From Diabrotica undecimpunctata (taxonomy: Eukaryota; Arthropoda; Insecta; Coleoptera; Chrysomelidae): a stretch of 64,000 nucleotides of DNA. The stretch's first letter is position 1. Every line of letters starts with the position of its first letter. A program made the position numbers and the translations under genes. Shown piece after piece: positions 1-11,389 of this stretch. The stretch is taken from contig NC_092809.1 in NCBI RefSeq assembly GCF_040954645.1, positions 134,653,914 through 134,717,913 on the forward strand, written 5' to 3'. Under the pieces are notes generated by a model, which worked only from the letters and a program-made list of their open reading frames with translations, was not told where the DNA came from and did not search any database.

Positions 1-791
1 GACTCTTGAAAAAGACTTTTGAACTTTATTCGTTAGTAATATCCGCGTAGTTCGGTAGTAATCTTTGTAAGAAATAACATCATAGTAAAAAAAGTACGTG
101 TGTGCCTGACCAAAGATGTGGCTTGCAGAACTTTCAGTAAAACAGTTGCGGAAGCAACTAGAAGAACGCGATGAAGACTGCAACGTGTCCAAGAAGATCC
201 TCCAAGAACGACTTAATAATGTTCTTAACAACAAGAATTCGATTAATTACCGTATTACTGTTAGGTTGTTATTAGTGAGCTTCAAGTAGATAAGCAATTT
301 TTATAACGAGAATAAAAATTTTTAAAAACTAATTAGTGAATATTGTTTTTGTGAATGCTGAATGTAGGAAGCAGCAAGTGAAACTATTATTAATCTAAAT
401 ATGTAAGTTTGTTTTTATTATAAGCACTTTCATTTGGGAACGAATATTGCTTATACATTAAACTAAAGTTACAAAAACTGACAGTACTTAAAAAACACCA
501 ATTAAAATTAGTATTTGTAACTGTATTTCTTAAACTATTTGGTGGATAATGAGCAATTCCGACAATGACATCTCAAACACAGTCTTGTTAGATAAACTTC
601 GAGCAGAAATCAGTAAACAATCTGCAGACTTAAAAAAATCTATATTACAAAAAATCAAAGATGAAACACGAACACTGGCCAACAAAATATATAAGAAAGT
701 AAAGTATTTTGAAGAAAAACATAATACAGTGCTTGACAAATGTATACAGTTAGACAGGCAAATGAGAAAAAATATTATACTGATATATGGA
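1..791 (+). mobile_element. 5' fragment of a non-LTR retrotransposon
   Basis: This stretch looks like a 5' UTR followed by the start of a small ORF1 at 549-806. The ORF is rich in Lys, Glu and Leu, predicts a coiled coil over roughly residues 10-65, and ends in a basic-hydrophobic motif (RKNIILIYGL). That motif resembles the end of the coiled coil of the ORF1 at 7715-6966 (KKNNLIMRGLP). ORF1 proteins of this kind bind element RNA. The frame is cut by the Penelope-like repeat that begins at 792. The 5' end of the fragment is not visible. Assignment to a clade is not possible; membership in a non-LTR element is inferred from the coiled-coil layout. Confidence 0.5.
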
Positions 792-1855
792 TTAATTACT
801 ATTTGAATGGGAATAAGTCACAATTAAAGGTTAAAATACGTTTATTCACGTTTCAATTTCCACTTCGGAAATCGTTCTCAAAATACAAACATTAGTAAAC
901 TAAACAAATTTAGTTTTTTGTTACTTAGTGAAAAATTCTTCTAATAATTTAATTTTATCTGACTCATCTATATTGACAATTCAGACATATATTATACATT
1001 TTAAAGTAGACGACTTTAAAATGATATTGCCAATATTATTGAGTTGCGTTCCTGGTACGACTTTACTTATAAGATAGTTCATTCGATTACATGAAATCAA
1101 CTTTTAGTTGAGAATATCCGTCAGAAAAGATCATAACATGTAATTCGTCTTTAAAAAGACAAATACATGCCATGATGACAGTAAAATTCTCCTGTTAGTG
1201 ATTCCATAGTAAATTATGAGGGAAAAACCAGGAAAAAAACCTCATAATACTATCACGACGTGGTAAGTATTTGATCGTGCATTTAGTTTACCTTCAATAA
1301 ACACCAAATTCCGATTTTATATGTTTGTTATTTAAAAAACATAAATGATGTATTCTCTATATGTTACTGACTTACCAATACTGACTAGCATAATTAGAGC
1401 CACTTCTTTGATTTTCCTCTTTTTACCATCCGTTTCTTTTATGACTATATTTGAATCATTCCATTGAATCCTATGTTCATTATCCCATGCGTGTTTACAT
1501 ATTTGAGATCTATCAAATTCTCTATTTTTAATATAGGATTGATGTTAACTTATTCTAACATTTAATGGCCTTGATGCTTCACCTAAATAAAACTAATCGC
1601 ATTCACAACGTATTTTATAAATGCAATTCCTTGTCCTTTCTTGTTCATTGTTAGGTTTGGTTTTGGACAAAATAGATCTCAACGTGTTTGTTGTTTTAAA
1701 TGTTGTTGAAATGTTGAATTTATTTCCTATCCTTTTAAGCTTTTCCGATAATCCTTTTATGTATGGTATTGTTATTTTCCTCGTATTATTCCTTGTATAT
1801 GCTGTAGGATCTCGTTCTTCTCATTTAGATAGTATCTCATTTAAATAGTAATTAA
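792..1855 (-). mobile_element. Penelope-like element fragment with GIY-YIG endonuclease
   Basis: Reading the minus strand from about 1850 to 1370 gives the C-terminal part of a Penelope-like (PLE) protein. A connector containing the words TIPYIKGLSEKLKRIGNKF and NTLRSILSKTKPN leads into a GIY-YIG endonuclease with YLGEASRPLNVRI, HQSYIKNREFDRSQ and HAWDNEHRIQW. At least two in-frame stops are present (before the YLGE word and before HQSY), so the domain is dead. The rest, to 792, is the non-coding 3' region and carries a hammerhead-like motif near 847-883. The ends form an 18-bp inverted repeat (TTAATTACTATTTGAATG at 792-809, one mismatch at 1838-1855), compatible with the partially inverted terminal repeats of PLEs. 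The RT domain is absent. Confidence 0.8.
847..883 (-). other. Hammerhead-ribozyme-like motif in the PLE 3' region
   Basis: On the minus strand a perfect 6-bp stem (ATTTCC / GGAAAT, loop GAAGT) is bracketed by TTTTGAGAACG and TGAAACGTG. GAAAC after stem II matches the hammerhead core. The upstream half, expected to be CTGANGA, is degenerate (TTGAGAA). Penelope-like elements are known to carry hammerhead motifs in their terminal repeats, which is why the match is worth recording. A second copy lies at 38774-38810. Confidence 0.4.
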
Positions 1856-1924
1856 TTTAAAATGCCACAAGAAAATAGCTTCAGAACTGATATATGGAAT
1901 AGAAAAACCTGAAAACGGAGATAT

Positions 1925-3764
1925 AATTTTTTTTTATTTAAAGGCAGCCGCCTCTATTAGTAGATGGAGTTAATGTAAACAATAATGATTACAAATAACA
2001 AATAAATAACATACTTATATGTGGTTCAATATGTTACAGTCTCTTAAAAATTTCACAATATTTTCACTGGTACACTCACTAAAAATATCTCTTATAACTG
2101 ATGGAATTTTATTAGTTAGTCCATCAGCGCTATATTTGGGGCACTCCGTTAATACGTGTTTCACTGTTAACGGCACGTCACAACTCGTACATTTTGATTA
2201 GGGTTCCTTCTTCATGAGATATTCGTGTGTGAGTTTGCTGTATCCTAATCTGAGTCTGGTTAATACAACCTGAAGGAAACGGCTAGGGACGTTGTTACTC
2301 CATCGTCCAAAATTTGGTTTAATTTTTTGTAACTTTGAGGATTTTTCTTCCCAACATTTAGTCCAATTACATATCAGCTTTTGTTTAAAGTACAGATTGA
2401 GATCTTCTGCCAATGGTTTTATTATCGGTCTGATATTTGGGAAATTTGCTATTTCTCGATCATTTTTTTAGAGCTAGTTCGTTTCCTTTAATGCCTATAT
2501 GTGATGGTACCCACACGAAGACTAATGTTTTGTTTTCCAGCAGCTGCATCTTGTTTTTAATTAATTTAGCAATCGGGTTGTAGGTGTACATTTTTGACAG
2601 TATATGGAGGGAATTGATTGAGTCAGCAATAATAAGGAATTTATCTGGTTTGACTGTTGTATGTGATTTACAGCTCTGTTTATTGCATACATTTCTCCAG
2701 TTATCACAGTGGATTCTGTGGTCAATTTGAAACTTTTTATTAAGTCTCTTATAACAAATAATGATCCTACACCAGAAGTTGTTTTAGATGCATCTGTGTA
2801 AACTTGGATATATTTGGGAAAGAAGGAAGTATTCTATTATAATTGCTTATAAAAATTTGTGGATTAGTTTCAGATTTATGATATGACAATAGTTCTAAAT
2901 TTAAAGTAGGCAAAGGTATTAACCAGAGAGGTGGCGTGTTTACGTTTGCTGAATGTGTTGAGGGAAAGTTAAAAATTTCAATAGAGTTTAAAATGTTTTT
3001 GATCCTTAATTGAAATGGTAAATGTGTTCTTCTATTGATATTTGATAATGATGACTGAGTAAGAAAAGGGTTGTCAGGTTGTAGTGATGATTGTTTTGAA
3101 GCGTAATATAAACGTAGTAATTTCCGTCGTTCATGTAATGATGGCTCTCCAAGTTCCCACTCGAGGCTTGCAACAGGAGTTGTTCTATAAGCTCCGGAGA
3201 TTATGCGTAAAGATTTTTAAATTTGACTTTGACGTTGAAGAATATGCAATGCATCCGTAGTCCAATTTTGATCGGATTAGGCTTTTATACAACAGTAATA
3301 ATATATCTCCGTCAGCACCCTATTGTTTGTTGGCTAAACATTTAAGAAGATTTATACCATTTTGACATGATATCGCCAAATTTTTAATACGTGGTTTCCA
3401 AATATCTTATCTCTGTACTTCGTTTCGAAAACTTTGTGCCGAATTTTACGGCAGATATGTTAGTGTAAATAGGCTTTTTGGAAAAATAATATATTGCGTC
3501 GTGTCAGCTGAAAAATAGAATCCACTCCTATTAGACCAACTTCCAATTTTATTTAGTTCTTCTTGTAAAAGTTTGACCATCAAGTTAATATTTTTTCCTT
3601 TGATAAACATTATCATATCATCAGCATATAATCTAGCCTATGCAGGTGTATTAAAATTAAAAATTTTTAAGAGCCATTGCTATTAAAAAAAGTGTAGAGC
3701 TAATTACAGATCCTTGTGGTGTTCCATTGTCTTGAGACTTAATACTAGAAAGTTTTCCATTACT
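1925..3764 (-). pseudogene. I-like non-LTR element, 3' part: RT palm, RNase H, C-terminus
   Basis: Minus-strand reading gives, in order, RT motif B (NGTPQGSVISSTLF near 3730-3690), the RT catalytic box (ARLYADDMIMFIKG near 3640-3600), an RNase H domain (VYTDASKTTSGVGSLF near 2820-2760 and VFVWVPSHIGIKGNELA near 2530-2475) and the usual post-RNase H segment (residues WTKCWEEKSSKLQKIKP and LRLGYSKLTHEYL at 2413-2198). RNase H after RT is typical of the I clade. Several frameshifts and stops are present. The element resumes at 8260, because a younger element is inserted at 3765. The 3' end runs out in an A-rich tract near 1925. Reverse transcription at a nicked target would be its role; this copy is inactive. 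Confidence 0.85.
3755..3764. repeat. Target-site duplication, left copy
   Basis: The 10-bp word TTCCATTACT occurs here and again at 8260-8269, exactly at the two edges of the 4.5-kb non-LTR element between them. The flanks on either side belong to one I-like RT reading frame. Confidence 0.9.
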
Positions 3765-3922
3765 TACTTACTTAATCAGTAGACCCATTTGTACCTTTCG
3801 GTGTTGGGCCGTTAAAAATACAATTCATTAAATTACAATATTTGACAGTCTTCTGAGGTGTCCTAGCTCTTAACGAACTTTCTCCATTCCTTCCCATTGG
3901 ATGCCATCTGTGTTGCTTCCTG

Positions 3923-6885
3923 TCAAGTCTTACCCTTACTCTGCAGTATCTGCGAGATGTCGCTGTTCCATTCTTTAATGGGTCTTCCTCTTCTGTTCTT
4001 TGCTATTGGTTTGGCGTCCCACACTCTTTTTACTTGTCTTTTATTGTCCATCCGGGTTAGATGTCCGAACCATGCCAATTTTTTCTCTTTGATTGACTCG
4101 AGTATCGGTTTGATTTTGAGTCTTTCTCTTATTTCTTCATTTCTGATTCTATCAGTTCTTTTTACTCCTATCGTTCTTCTGAGGTGTTTCATCTCTGCTG
4201 CCTGAATTCTGCTCTGATGTCTTTTGTTTAATATCCAATTTTCTGCTCCATATGTCACTGTAGGTCTATATATTGTTTTGTATATTGTCATCTTGGTCTT
4301 TGTTGATATTTCTTTGTTATTAAGGAATCCTCTATTTAGTGCTTGGAATAGTTTTCCTGTGTTTTCCATTCTGTTGTTAAGATCATCCTCGATGTCTCCT
4401 TTGTTGTTGATTACTGTTCCTAAGTATTTGTATGAATTTGTCTGTATTATTTTTGTTGGTCTATCAATACTTCTATTTGATCTTCCGTCCCTTATTTCCT
4501 TGATATTTTCATCATTTAAGTCTTCTCTTTGTTTACGTTTAAGTTGTATTTGCTTGCTTCTAGGTTCCATTTCTCCAAGTTGTATTTCAGTTTTTCTGCA
4601 GTTTCCGCAGTTAATACTATGTCGTCTGCAAATATACACATCTCAGCATTTATCATTTGCATTCTGTTCCAACCGATGCAGTATTTCTTACATTATTTCA
4701 CTATCTCATCTATTACATTTATGAATAGTACTGGGCTGAGACCTCCCCCTTGTCTAACTCCTTGGGTTGTTTCAAATGGTTCTGACTGTATATTTAACAT
4801 TCTTACTGTATTTGTTTTTTTCATGTATATACTCTTTGTTGCTTCTATCAGTTCTCCACTTACTTGTTTCTTCTTTAGGCTTTCCCATATATCTTTTCTT
4901 TTGACTGAGTCGAATGCTTTTTTCATGTCTATAAAGCTCAGATGTATTTCTTTATTTTTCTTTAAGGCTTTTTCTATTACTTGTTGCATGGTGAATATAT
5001 GGTCTTGTGTGTTGTGTCCTTTCCTGAATCCACTTTGTACATCCTCTAATTTATGGTATATTTCTTTTCTAATTTTCCTTTCTATTATGGTTTCGTATAC
5101 TTTTGCTGCTACACATAGTAGTGATATACCTCTATAGTTCCTACAGTCTCTTGTGTTTCCTTTCTTGTATATAGGTATAATTACTGCATTCGTCCATTCT
5201 CTGGGTATTACTTTTCTCTTCCATATTAGGTTATATATGTATAACAATTTTTCTTTTGCTTTTACTCCTATTAATTTCATTATTTCTGGAGCTACTTCAT
5301 CGCTTCCTGGTGCTTTTCCAATCTTTATCTTTCTTATTGCTTCTTCCAGTTCTTCTTTTTCTATAGTTTCTGGATTTTCCGTGTTTCTCCTGTTGTGGCT
5401 TTCCTTCTCCATTGTATTCGCTTGATCTCCATTCAGTATCAGCTGAAAATATTCCCTCCATCTTTCCATTATTGTCTTATCGTCATTTATTATTGTTCCT
5501 TCCTTGTTCATTACTTGTTTCAGTTTCGTTTCTTTGTTGCTTCTTAGGTTTTTCAGTGTTCTGTAAAATAATTTTACATTTTCTGTGCTGTTTTCTTCCA
5601 TTTTTTCCCCGAATTTTTCCCAACTTTTCTTTTTCTCTTTCTTAACTATCTCTTTAACTTTTGTTCTTTGTCTCTTATAATTTTCATATTTTTGTTGTGT
5701 TTTGTCTTGGATGTATTCTTTCCATAATTTCTTCTTTTCTTTTATTTCTCTTTTCACTTCATCGTTCCACCAAGATGTTCGTTTCCCTCTGTTGTTATTT
5801 CTTGTGGTTCCACATATTGATTTAGCTGTTTTTATCATCGCATTTTTAAATTTTCCCCATTCTTCTTCTATTGTTTCTGTTATTTCATGTTCATTATCCA
5901 TCTCTTTCTCTAGTCCTTCTGAGTATCTTATTCTCGTTGTTTCTTCTCTTAGTTTATAAATTTTTATTATTTCTTTGTGTTTTCTGTTTATGTTCTCATT
6001 TCTTTTTATTTCTTTTCTTTTGCTTTTGAATGTGGTTTCTAGTAGATAGGGGTCACTACCAATTTCATAACTCCTTTTTACCCTTACGTCTCTTATCCAG
6101 TTCTTCTCTGTTTTTTGCACTATAGTATAGTCTATAATTGATTGTTCGTCTCTTGATTTGACTTCTCTTGTGATCTTGTGTATCCTTTTATGTTGGAAGT
6201 GTGTGTTCATAATCACCAGGTTATTGTCTAGACAGAATTCGAGTAGTAATTTTCCATTTTTGTTTAGTTTGTCCTCCCCATAAGGTCCGATGACATTGTT
6301 CCATTTTTCTGTTTCTTTCCCCACTCTACTGTTCATGTCTCCTATGATCACAATTTTCTCTGTACAATCATTTATTACTTCTTGTAATTTGTCCCAGAAT
6401 TCATTCTTTTCGTTTTTTGTTGCGTCTTTATCTGGTCCATAACATATGATTAGGTTTGTATTGGTTTCCTCTGTATCCATATCTATGTCTACTCTTAGTA
6501 TACGTTCGTTGTAATATATCCAATTTTTTATTTTGTTGATACTCTCCTTCTTTATCATGCACGCTACTCCTGCCTGAGCTCTCTTCGTTTCTTCCACTTC
6601 ACTGTATATTAGTAACATTCCGTTTTCTAATATTATTGATCCTTTTCCTTTTTTCTTTGTCTCTGTTATAGCTACTATTTCAATGTTCTTATCTCTAATT
6701 TCTTCCCCCAGTTCTATTTCTTTCCCATTTATACCTCTCACATTCCATGATGCCATTTTCGAAATTGTTTTGTTCTTTTCTGTGATTAAGTTGTACTTCA
6801 ATTTGTTTTTACTCCCGTTTGTGTTATTATCTTTAGATCTGCTCATGTCCCTGTTCTGTGCCTGTTTTGTGTCTCGGTCCGTCAT
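3923..6885 (-). pseudogene. ORF2 (endonuclease-reverse transcriptase), disrupted
   Basis: ORF2 opens at 6885. An APE-type endonuclease covers residues about 40-270 (MASWNVRGINGKEIELG, ITETKKKG, IIGDMNSRVG, IIDYTIV and GSDPYLL as the SDH-like box). A connector leads into RT (KAPGSDEVAPEIM, VIIPIYKKGNTRDCRNYRG, SGFRKGHNTQDHIF, SFIDMKKAFDSV, TQGVRQGGGLSPVLF). The long frame ends at TAA 4695-4693, directly before the FADD catalytic box (MCIFADDIVL), which is still readable in the same frame just beyond the stop. A frameshift near 4520-4540 then leads to the C-terminal part (YKYLGTVINNKGD, YGAENW, LAWFGHLTRMD, RRGRPIKEW) ending at 3923. Restoring activity would need both lesions absent, so this copy cannot make a full protein. 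Confidence 0.85.
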
Positions 6886-6965
6886 TGTGTTTTCTTCAGC
6901 TAGTTTTTTGAACTAGTTGGTTTTGTATTGTATGTTATTTTTTCTATCTGGTTTGTTTTTTGATT

Positions 6966-7715
6966 CTATTTCCACTTAATGCCTCCAATAACTATGAAAC
7001 CATATCCAATTTTTGTCCTTTTCCCATTAGTCTTTTCATCTGCTGCTATCTTCCTAAGATTTCTTTGTACCTCTATCTCTTTTAATGTTAGGTCACATTC
7101 TATATATACTCTATGTTGCTTATAGTTTATTAGTTTGCCCTTGGCTTTCAGTATTTTCATTTTATCTTCGAATTTTTTACATTCGATAACACACATTGTT
7201 TCATTTATCTTTTGTACCCTATTTATTTCTGATTTTACTCCCATTTTTGTTTCTATGAAGTTCTCCAGTTGCTCTGCTTCTATTGTGTCTATTGGTAAGC
7301 CTCTCATAATTAGGTTATTTTTCTTCTTTTCTTTTTCTTTCTGACATGCTTCCAAGGCTATTTCTATTTTATCTATTTTTTGTTTCATCGTTGTCATTTC
7401 TTTCTTTAGATTTTCATTTTCTCTTATTAGTTCTTTCATTTGCAATTTGTATTCACTATTTTCCTTCTTAATTTCTTTTAGTTCCTCAATCATATTACCC
7501 ATTGTAATTTTTATCTCTTCCAGGTCATTGTTTTTCTTTTTATTATCGCTTGCTATTTGTCTCACTAGTTCCATCATTTCGATCTGGCTGCTGGTTTCAT
7601 TCGTTGTTGGTTTCGACCTGTCTGACATTCGGCTCACTTTTCTGCTCCTGCTAAATATGTCTATCTCCTCTTTGTTTTTTCTTTTACCATCTTCATCAAC
7701 CTTACCATCCGCCAT
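6966..7715 (-). CDS. ORF1 protein of the 4.5-kb non-LTR element
   Basis: This is an intact 249-codon frame starting at ATG 7715 just inside the element. The N-terminal 50 residues are basic and polar. Residues about 45-125 are a strong heptad-type coiled coil rich in Glu, Lys, Ile and Leu. A KKNNLIMRGLP word then opens a C-terminal domain of about 110 residues resembling the RRM-like part of L1-type ORF1 proteins (INRVQKI and MKILKAKGKLINYKQHRVYI). Such proteins trimerise and coat element RNA as nucleic-acid chaperones. The stop lies 80 bp before the ORF2 start, so ORF2 would need reinitiation or a similar mechanism. Open frame and codon integrity fit a fairly recent insertion. Confidence 0.8.
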   Translation of the reverse strand: MADGKVDEDGKRKNKEEIDIFSRSRKVSRMSDRSKPTTNETSSQIEMMELVRQIASDNKKKNNDLEEIKITMGNMIEELKEIKKENSEYKLQMKELIRENENLKKEMTTMKQKIDKIEIALEACQKEKEKKKNNLIMRGLPIDTIEAEQLENFIETKMGVKSEINRVQKINETMCVIECKKFEDKMKILKAKGKLINYKQHRVYIECDLTLKEIEVQRNLRKIAADEKTNGKRTKIGYGFIVIGGIKWK

Positions 7716-8259
7716 CTTTCTTCTTATTCAAATAATTAAAGTATTTATAAATATAAATATTATAAGTAACGGTTACGGATCTCGACAAGCGTTGCGCCTA
7801 CCTTTACAGTTAAATCTTAGCAATTATTCTCGATCCTCTTCAGTTTCGAATGGTTTCGACTTCTACCACTTGTAAATACAAAAATACAATCAATATCAAA
7901 ACAGCAAATAAATTCAGCCTTTATAATTCTGTATAGTTTTACCGAAACCTTAATAACAGACCTATTGTTTTTGTTGATAATTATTATTGTTTATCGTTCT
8001 TAATCACTCGTCCAGCGCAAAAAGCTCAACTCGTTTCGGCCACTCAGAAGTTTCACTTTTATCCGTAGGGCAATTAAAACTAACTATTAATTTAATACAG
8101 TTCAAAATCAGATAACTGATTATTTACATACATAAAGGTCCTTTTTAAATACACTTTACACTAATTTGCATGCAGATTACACTCGAAACCACCCAAAATT
8201 GGAATTTAACTTCGGAGCGACACTACACACGTCCAACTAGTCTGACCGCCAATCATTTA

Positions 8260-8269
8260 TTCCATTACT
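8260..8269. repeat. Target-site duplication, right copy
   Basis: TTCCATTACT, identical to 3755-3764, marks the 5' junction of the 4.5-kb minus-strand element with its I-like host. Confidence 0.9.
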
Positions 8270-9868
8270 ACGTACTGAAAATTTGCGTTCATTTAGAAGG
8301 TTATTCAAAAATGCCAACATGTTTTCTCGAATTCCCCAAGTCTACAGCTTTGTTAATATTCTGTGGCACCATGCTAAGTCAAATGCTTTGTGGATGTCAA
8401 AGTAAACAGCTATGCATTTCTGTTTGTTACAGAAGGCTTCATTAATTTGACTTTCTAAATGTAAAACATTGTCTATAGTAGATCTCAAAGGACGAAATCC
8501 AGCTGGTACCAGTATAAGTAAATTGTGATGTTCCAAATTCCGCATAAGCCTATTATTTATTATTTTCTCTAGGAGGTTTCCAAGTAGAACATGTAAGTGA
8601 TATTGGCCTATATGATTCTGCTACTGTAGCCGGTTTGTTAGGTTTTAGTATAGGGATGACAATAGCTTGTCTCCATAAGTCAGGAAATTTTTGTTTACAC
8701 CAGATTGTATTAAAAAGATTCAATAGGAAGTCTAAAGCTAAGTCTAGGTAACTGTTTTAAGAATATTGCGGGTATATCATCTGGACCTGGTGATGTGTCT
8801 TTTAAAATTTGGATTATTTCTAATAGTTCTGTTTTATTAATTGGAGTATTTATATTATCGTTATTGGCTATAATTTCTATTGGATTTGCCTCTTCTTCTT
8901 CCCGATATCGTAAAAAAGTATTGCTGTAATTTTCATTTTTTTGTAGATTCTTGTCTGTATGTTTCAGCTTATTCTTCTACAATTTTTTTGTTTTCATTAA
9001 TTAGGTTTCCATTTCGTTCTATGTATTTTATTCCATTTTGTGTATTGACGCCAGATATTTTGTTAACTTTTTTCCATGCTGATGACATGTTTGTATTCCT
9101 GTTAATACTTTTAACGTATTTTTTCCAAGACTTCTTTTTAGATCTGGTAGTAATTAATTTTGCATATGCCCTTTTTTCCTTAGCTCTTTCAAGTTCTCAT
9201 TGGTTTTATGTCTTTTAGAAGTATTTAAAGCTTTTTTACTTTATTTTTTGTTATATACGTTGTTTTTCCCATTACAATTGTGGCGGCTTTAATGATTAAG
9301 TTATTAAACAATTTTAAAGTTAAGGTTATGTCTTATTCAATTATAGGGATATTCGATATTTCTTCAGTTATTTTTGTTTTAAAAATGTTTCAGTTGGCTT
9401 GCTTAATTTTCCACTTTTGCAAAGGATTGGTTTCTGTTGTGGGGTTGGAAATTTTTGTTACTATTATTGGATAATGATCACTTTCATATAAATCGTCTAC
9501 GGTTTGCCATGTGTGATTTAGTTTCATCGATAAGTCAAAAATAGACAAGTCAATAGCTGAAAACTTTCCAGTAACTGTGTCGAAACGAGTTTTAGCTCCG
9601 TCGTTCATTATTGTTAAATTCAAGCTATTGATTACGTTTGCTAATAACTTTAATATAAATGTTAGATATGTTCATTTTTTGATTAGTACCTATTGTTACT
9701 GACTGCTATTGCTTCTAGTTGTATTAACTGTGATTCTTTTTACTTGTAAATTGGTTTTGGCATATATCGCAACACCGCCACTAGCATGATCTGTCTGTCT
9801 ATTTTGATAGTAAACATTATATGACTTCAAGTTATACGCATTGTTGTCTTAAAAATTAGTTTCTTCAA

Positions 9869-9881
9869 GACATATAATATA
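9869..9881. repeat. Target-site duplication of the family A copy, left
   Basis: GACATATAATATA occurs here and at 11390-11402. The exact edge is blurred on this side because the element tail is itself TA-rich. Confidence 0.8.
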
Positions 9882-11389
9882 TATATTTAGGGATTCTACA
9901 GTATTCACTGCCTTCCCTCGCTCAACCGTTTCCATCTCTCTCTGTTGTTCCATTCTCCATCGTTTAGTCCTCTCTTACTCATGGCGTCGTCTACTTCGTT
10001 CCTCCAGGATTTTCGGGGTCGTCCTCTTTTCCTCCTTCCTATGGGGCTCCATTCAGTTATTCTCTTTATCCATCTGCTGTCGCTAGTTCTTTTTACATGT
10101 CCATACCACTTTAGTCTTTTTTGTTCTATATATGTTAGTATGTCTGTTTTTATTGATGTTCTTTGCTTTATTTCGTCAATACTTCTCCTATCCATTCTTG
10201 TTACTCTGCAGCATCTTCGCAGGCATTCCATCTCTGTTGCTACTATCTTACTGCTGTTTTTCTTGTTTATGATCCAATTTTCAGCCCCATATGTCATAAT
10301 ACTTCGCACTAATATTTTATAAATCTGTGTTTTTGTCTTCATATTTAGGTGTCTATCCTACCATACTGAGTTAAGTTGTCGGATTGCTGTTCTTGTTTGT
10401 CCTAACCTTTGTGTAATTTCTTCCCCTGTTGTTGCGTTTTTCGTGATTATAAACCCCAGTTATTTGAATTTATCCTGTCCTTTGATTGTTACGTTGTCAT
10501 CAATCTATAGATCTTCTATGTCTTCTTCACTTGTATATAGGTACTCTGTTTTCGCGAGGTTAATATCTAGGCCAGCCTTGGTATATTCTTCTTGTAGTTT
10601 CTTCATCATGTAGCTGAGGTCGTCTTGGTATTGTGCAATCACTACTTGATCGTCTGCAAAACTTAACGTATATAGGTATTCGTTCCGTACCGGTACTCCC
10701 ATGCCTTCGCATTTTCTTTCCATGTAGTCAAGGCTTTCTCTAAGTATATTTTGAATAGGGTTGGAGATGTGGAAAAACCCTGCAGAAGCCCTTTTGTTGT
10801 GGTGAAGTCTCCTATGATTCTTGTTCCCATTTTAATGGACACTTTATTTTCTTTATACAGAGCTTTTGTAGCTTCTATGAGTTCCGTCTGTATTTCTAAT
10901 TTGTACATTGCCTCCCATAGTTCTGACCTTGGTACAGAGTCATACGCCTTTCTCAGGTCCACAAATGCCAAGTGTATATCTCTATTTTTTGCTTTTTTCT
11001 TTTCCAACAGTTGTTCCAGTGTGTATATGTCGTCTATGCATGATCTTCCTGCCGTGAAGCCTACCTGATCCTCCCCGATTTTGCCTTTTATCGCTTGCTC
11101 TATCTTTTCTCGCAGTATCTTCCCATATAATCTTCCTATTGATGATATTACGCTTATTCCTATGTAGTTTTCGCATCGTTTTCTATTTTCTTTCTTAAAT
11201 ATAGATGTCATATATGCCGCCGTCCATTCCTTTGGGAGCTGTTCTCCATTTATGGCTTTCTGAAATATCCATTGTATCATCCGGTGTAATTTTTTTGATC
11301 CGTATTTTATATGCTCAGGTGAGATGCCTCCAGGTCTCGGTGCTTTCTTATTTTTGATTGCTTTTATGGCCGTTCTCATTTCCCTATCT
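9882..11389 (-). mobile_element. 5'-truncated non-LTR retrotransposon (family A, copy 1)
   Basis: This is a 1.5-kb minus-strand copy that begins inside RT. RT words include AIKNKKAPRPGGISPEHIKY, VGFTAGRSCIDDIYTLEQL, AFVDLRKAYDSVP and KGLLQGFSTSPTLF (11394-10663). The catalytic box is EYLYTLSFADDQVVIAQ (near 10680). The C-terminal domain is YGAENWIINK, LKWYGHVKR and RKRGRPRKSW (10342-9905). The 3' tail is AT-dinucleotide repeat. It has frameshifts and stops in the middle. A 12-13-bp duplication (GACATATAATAT at 9869-9880 and 11390-11401) flanks it, and the host reading frame is continuous across the empty site. Copies of the same family lie at 36449-37570 and about 55156-55955. Confidence 0.9.

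Larger units (their letters stand above)
3765..8259 (-). mobile_element. Near full-length two-ORF non-LTR retrotransposon (4.5 kb)
   Basis: A complete insertion of 4,495 bp lies in the minus orientation. The 5' UTR is 8259-7716, ORF1 is 7715-6966, ORF2 is 6885 to about 3923, and the 3' UTR ends in a short TAAG-type tail at the left edge. It is bounded by a 10-bp target-site duplication (3755-3764 and 8260-8269) and interrupts the RT of an older I-like element. ORF1 is open. ORF2 has one nonsense codon and one frameshift close together around the RT catalytic box, so the copy looks recent but inactive. ORF2 ends in a WFGH...RGRP C-terminal motif shared by several endonuclease-type families. 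I do not assign a clade. Confidence 0.9.
8260..9881 (-). pseudogene. I-like element, middle part: endonuclease and RT fingers
   Basis: This continues the element at 1925-3764. On the minus strand from 9881 down come the endonuclease words IICLEETNF, SYNVYYQNRQTDHASGGVAI and, at 9623-9390, DGAKTRFDTVTGKFSAIDLS and SDHYPIIV (the SDH box). RT fingers follow (WRQAIVIPILKPNKPA and SYRPISL near 8690-8590, VPAGFRPLRSTIDNVLHLES and VYFDIHKAFDLAW at 8545-8345). The segment ends in RKFSVRSNG at 8270, where the 4.5-kb element was inserted; the next words of the same RT lie at 3764 and below. A stop and frameshifts are scattered throughout, so the element is inactive and older than its insertions. Confidence 0.85.

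Noticed and set aside
3897..7875. Several plus-strand hydrophobic frames that look like membrane proteins
   Set aside because: They are reverse-strand readings of the Lys/Glu-rich ORF1 and ORF2 of the 4.5-kb element; AAA/GAA codons read backwards give Phe, Ser and Leu.
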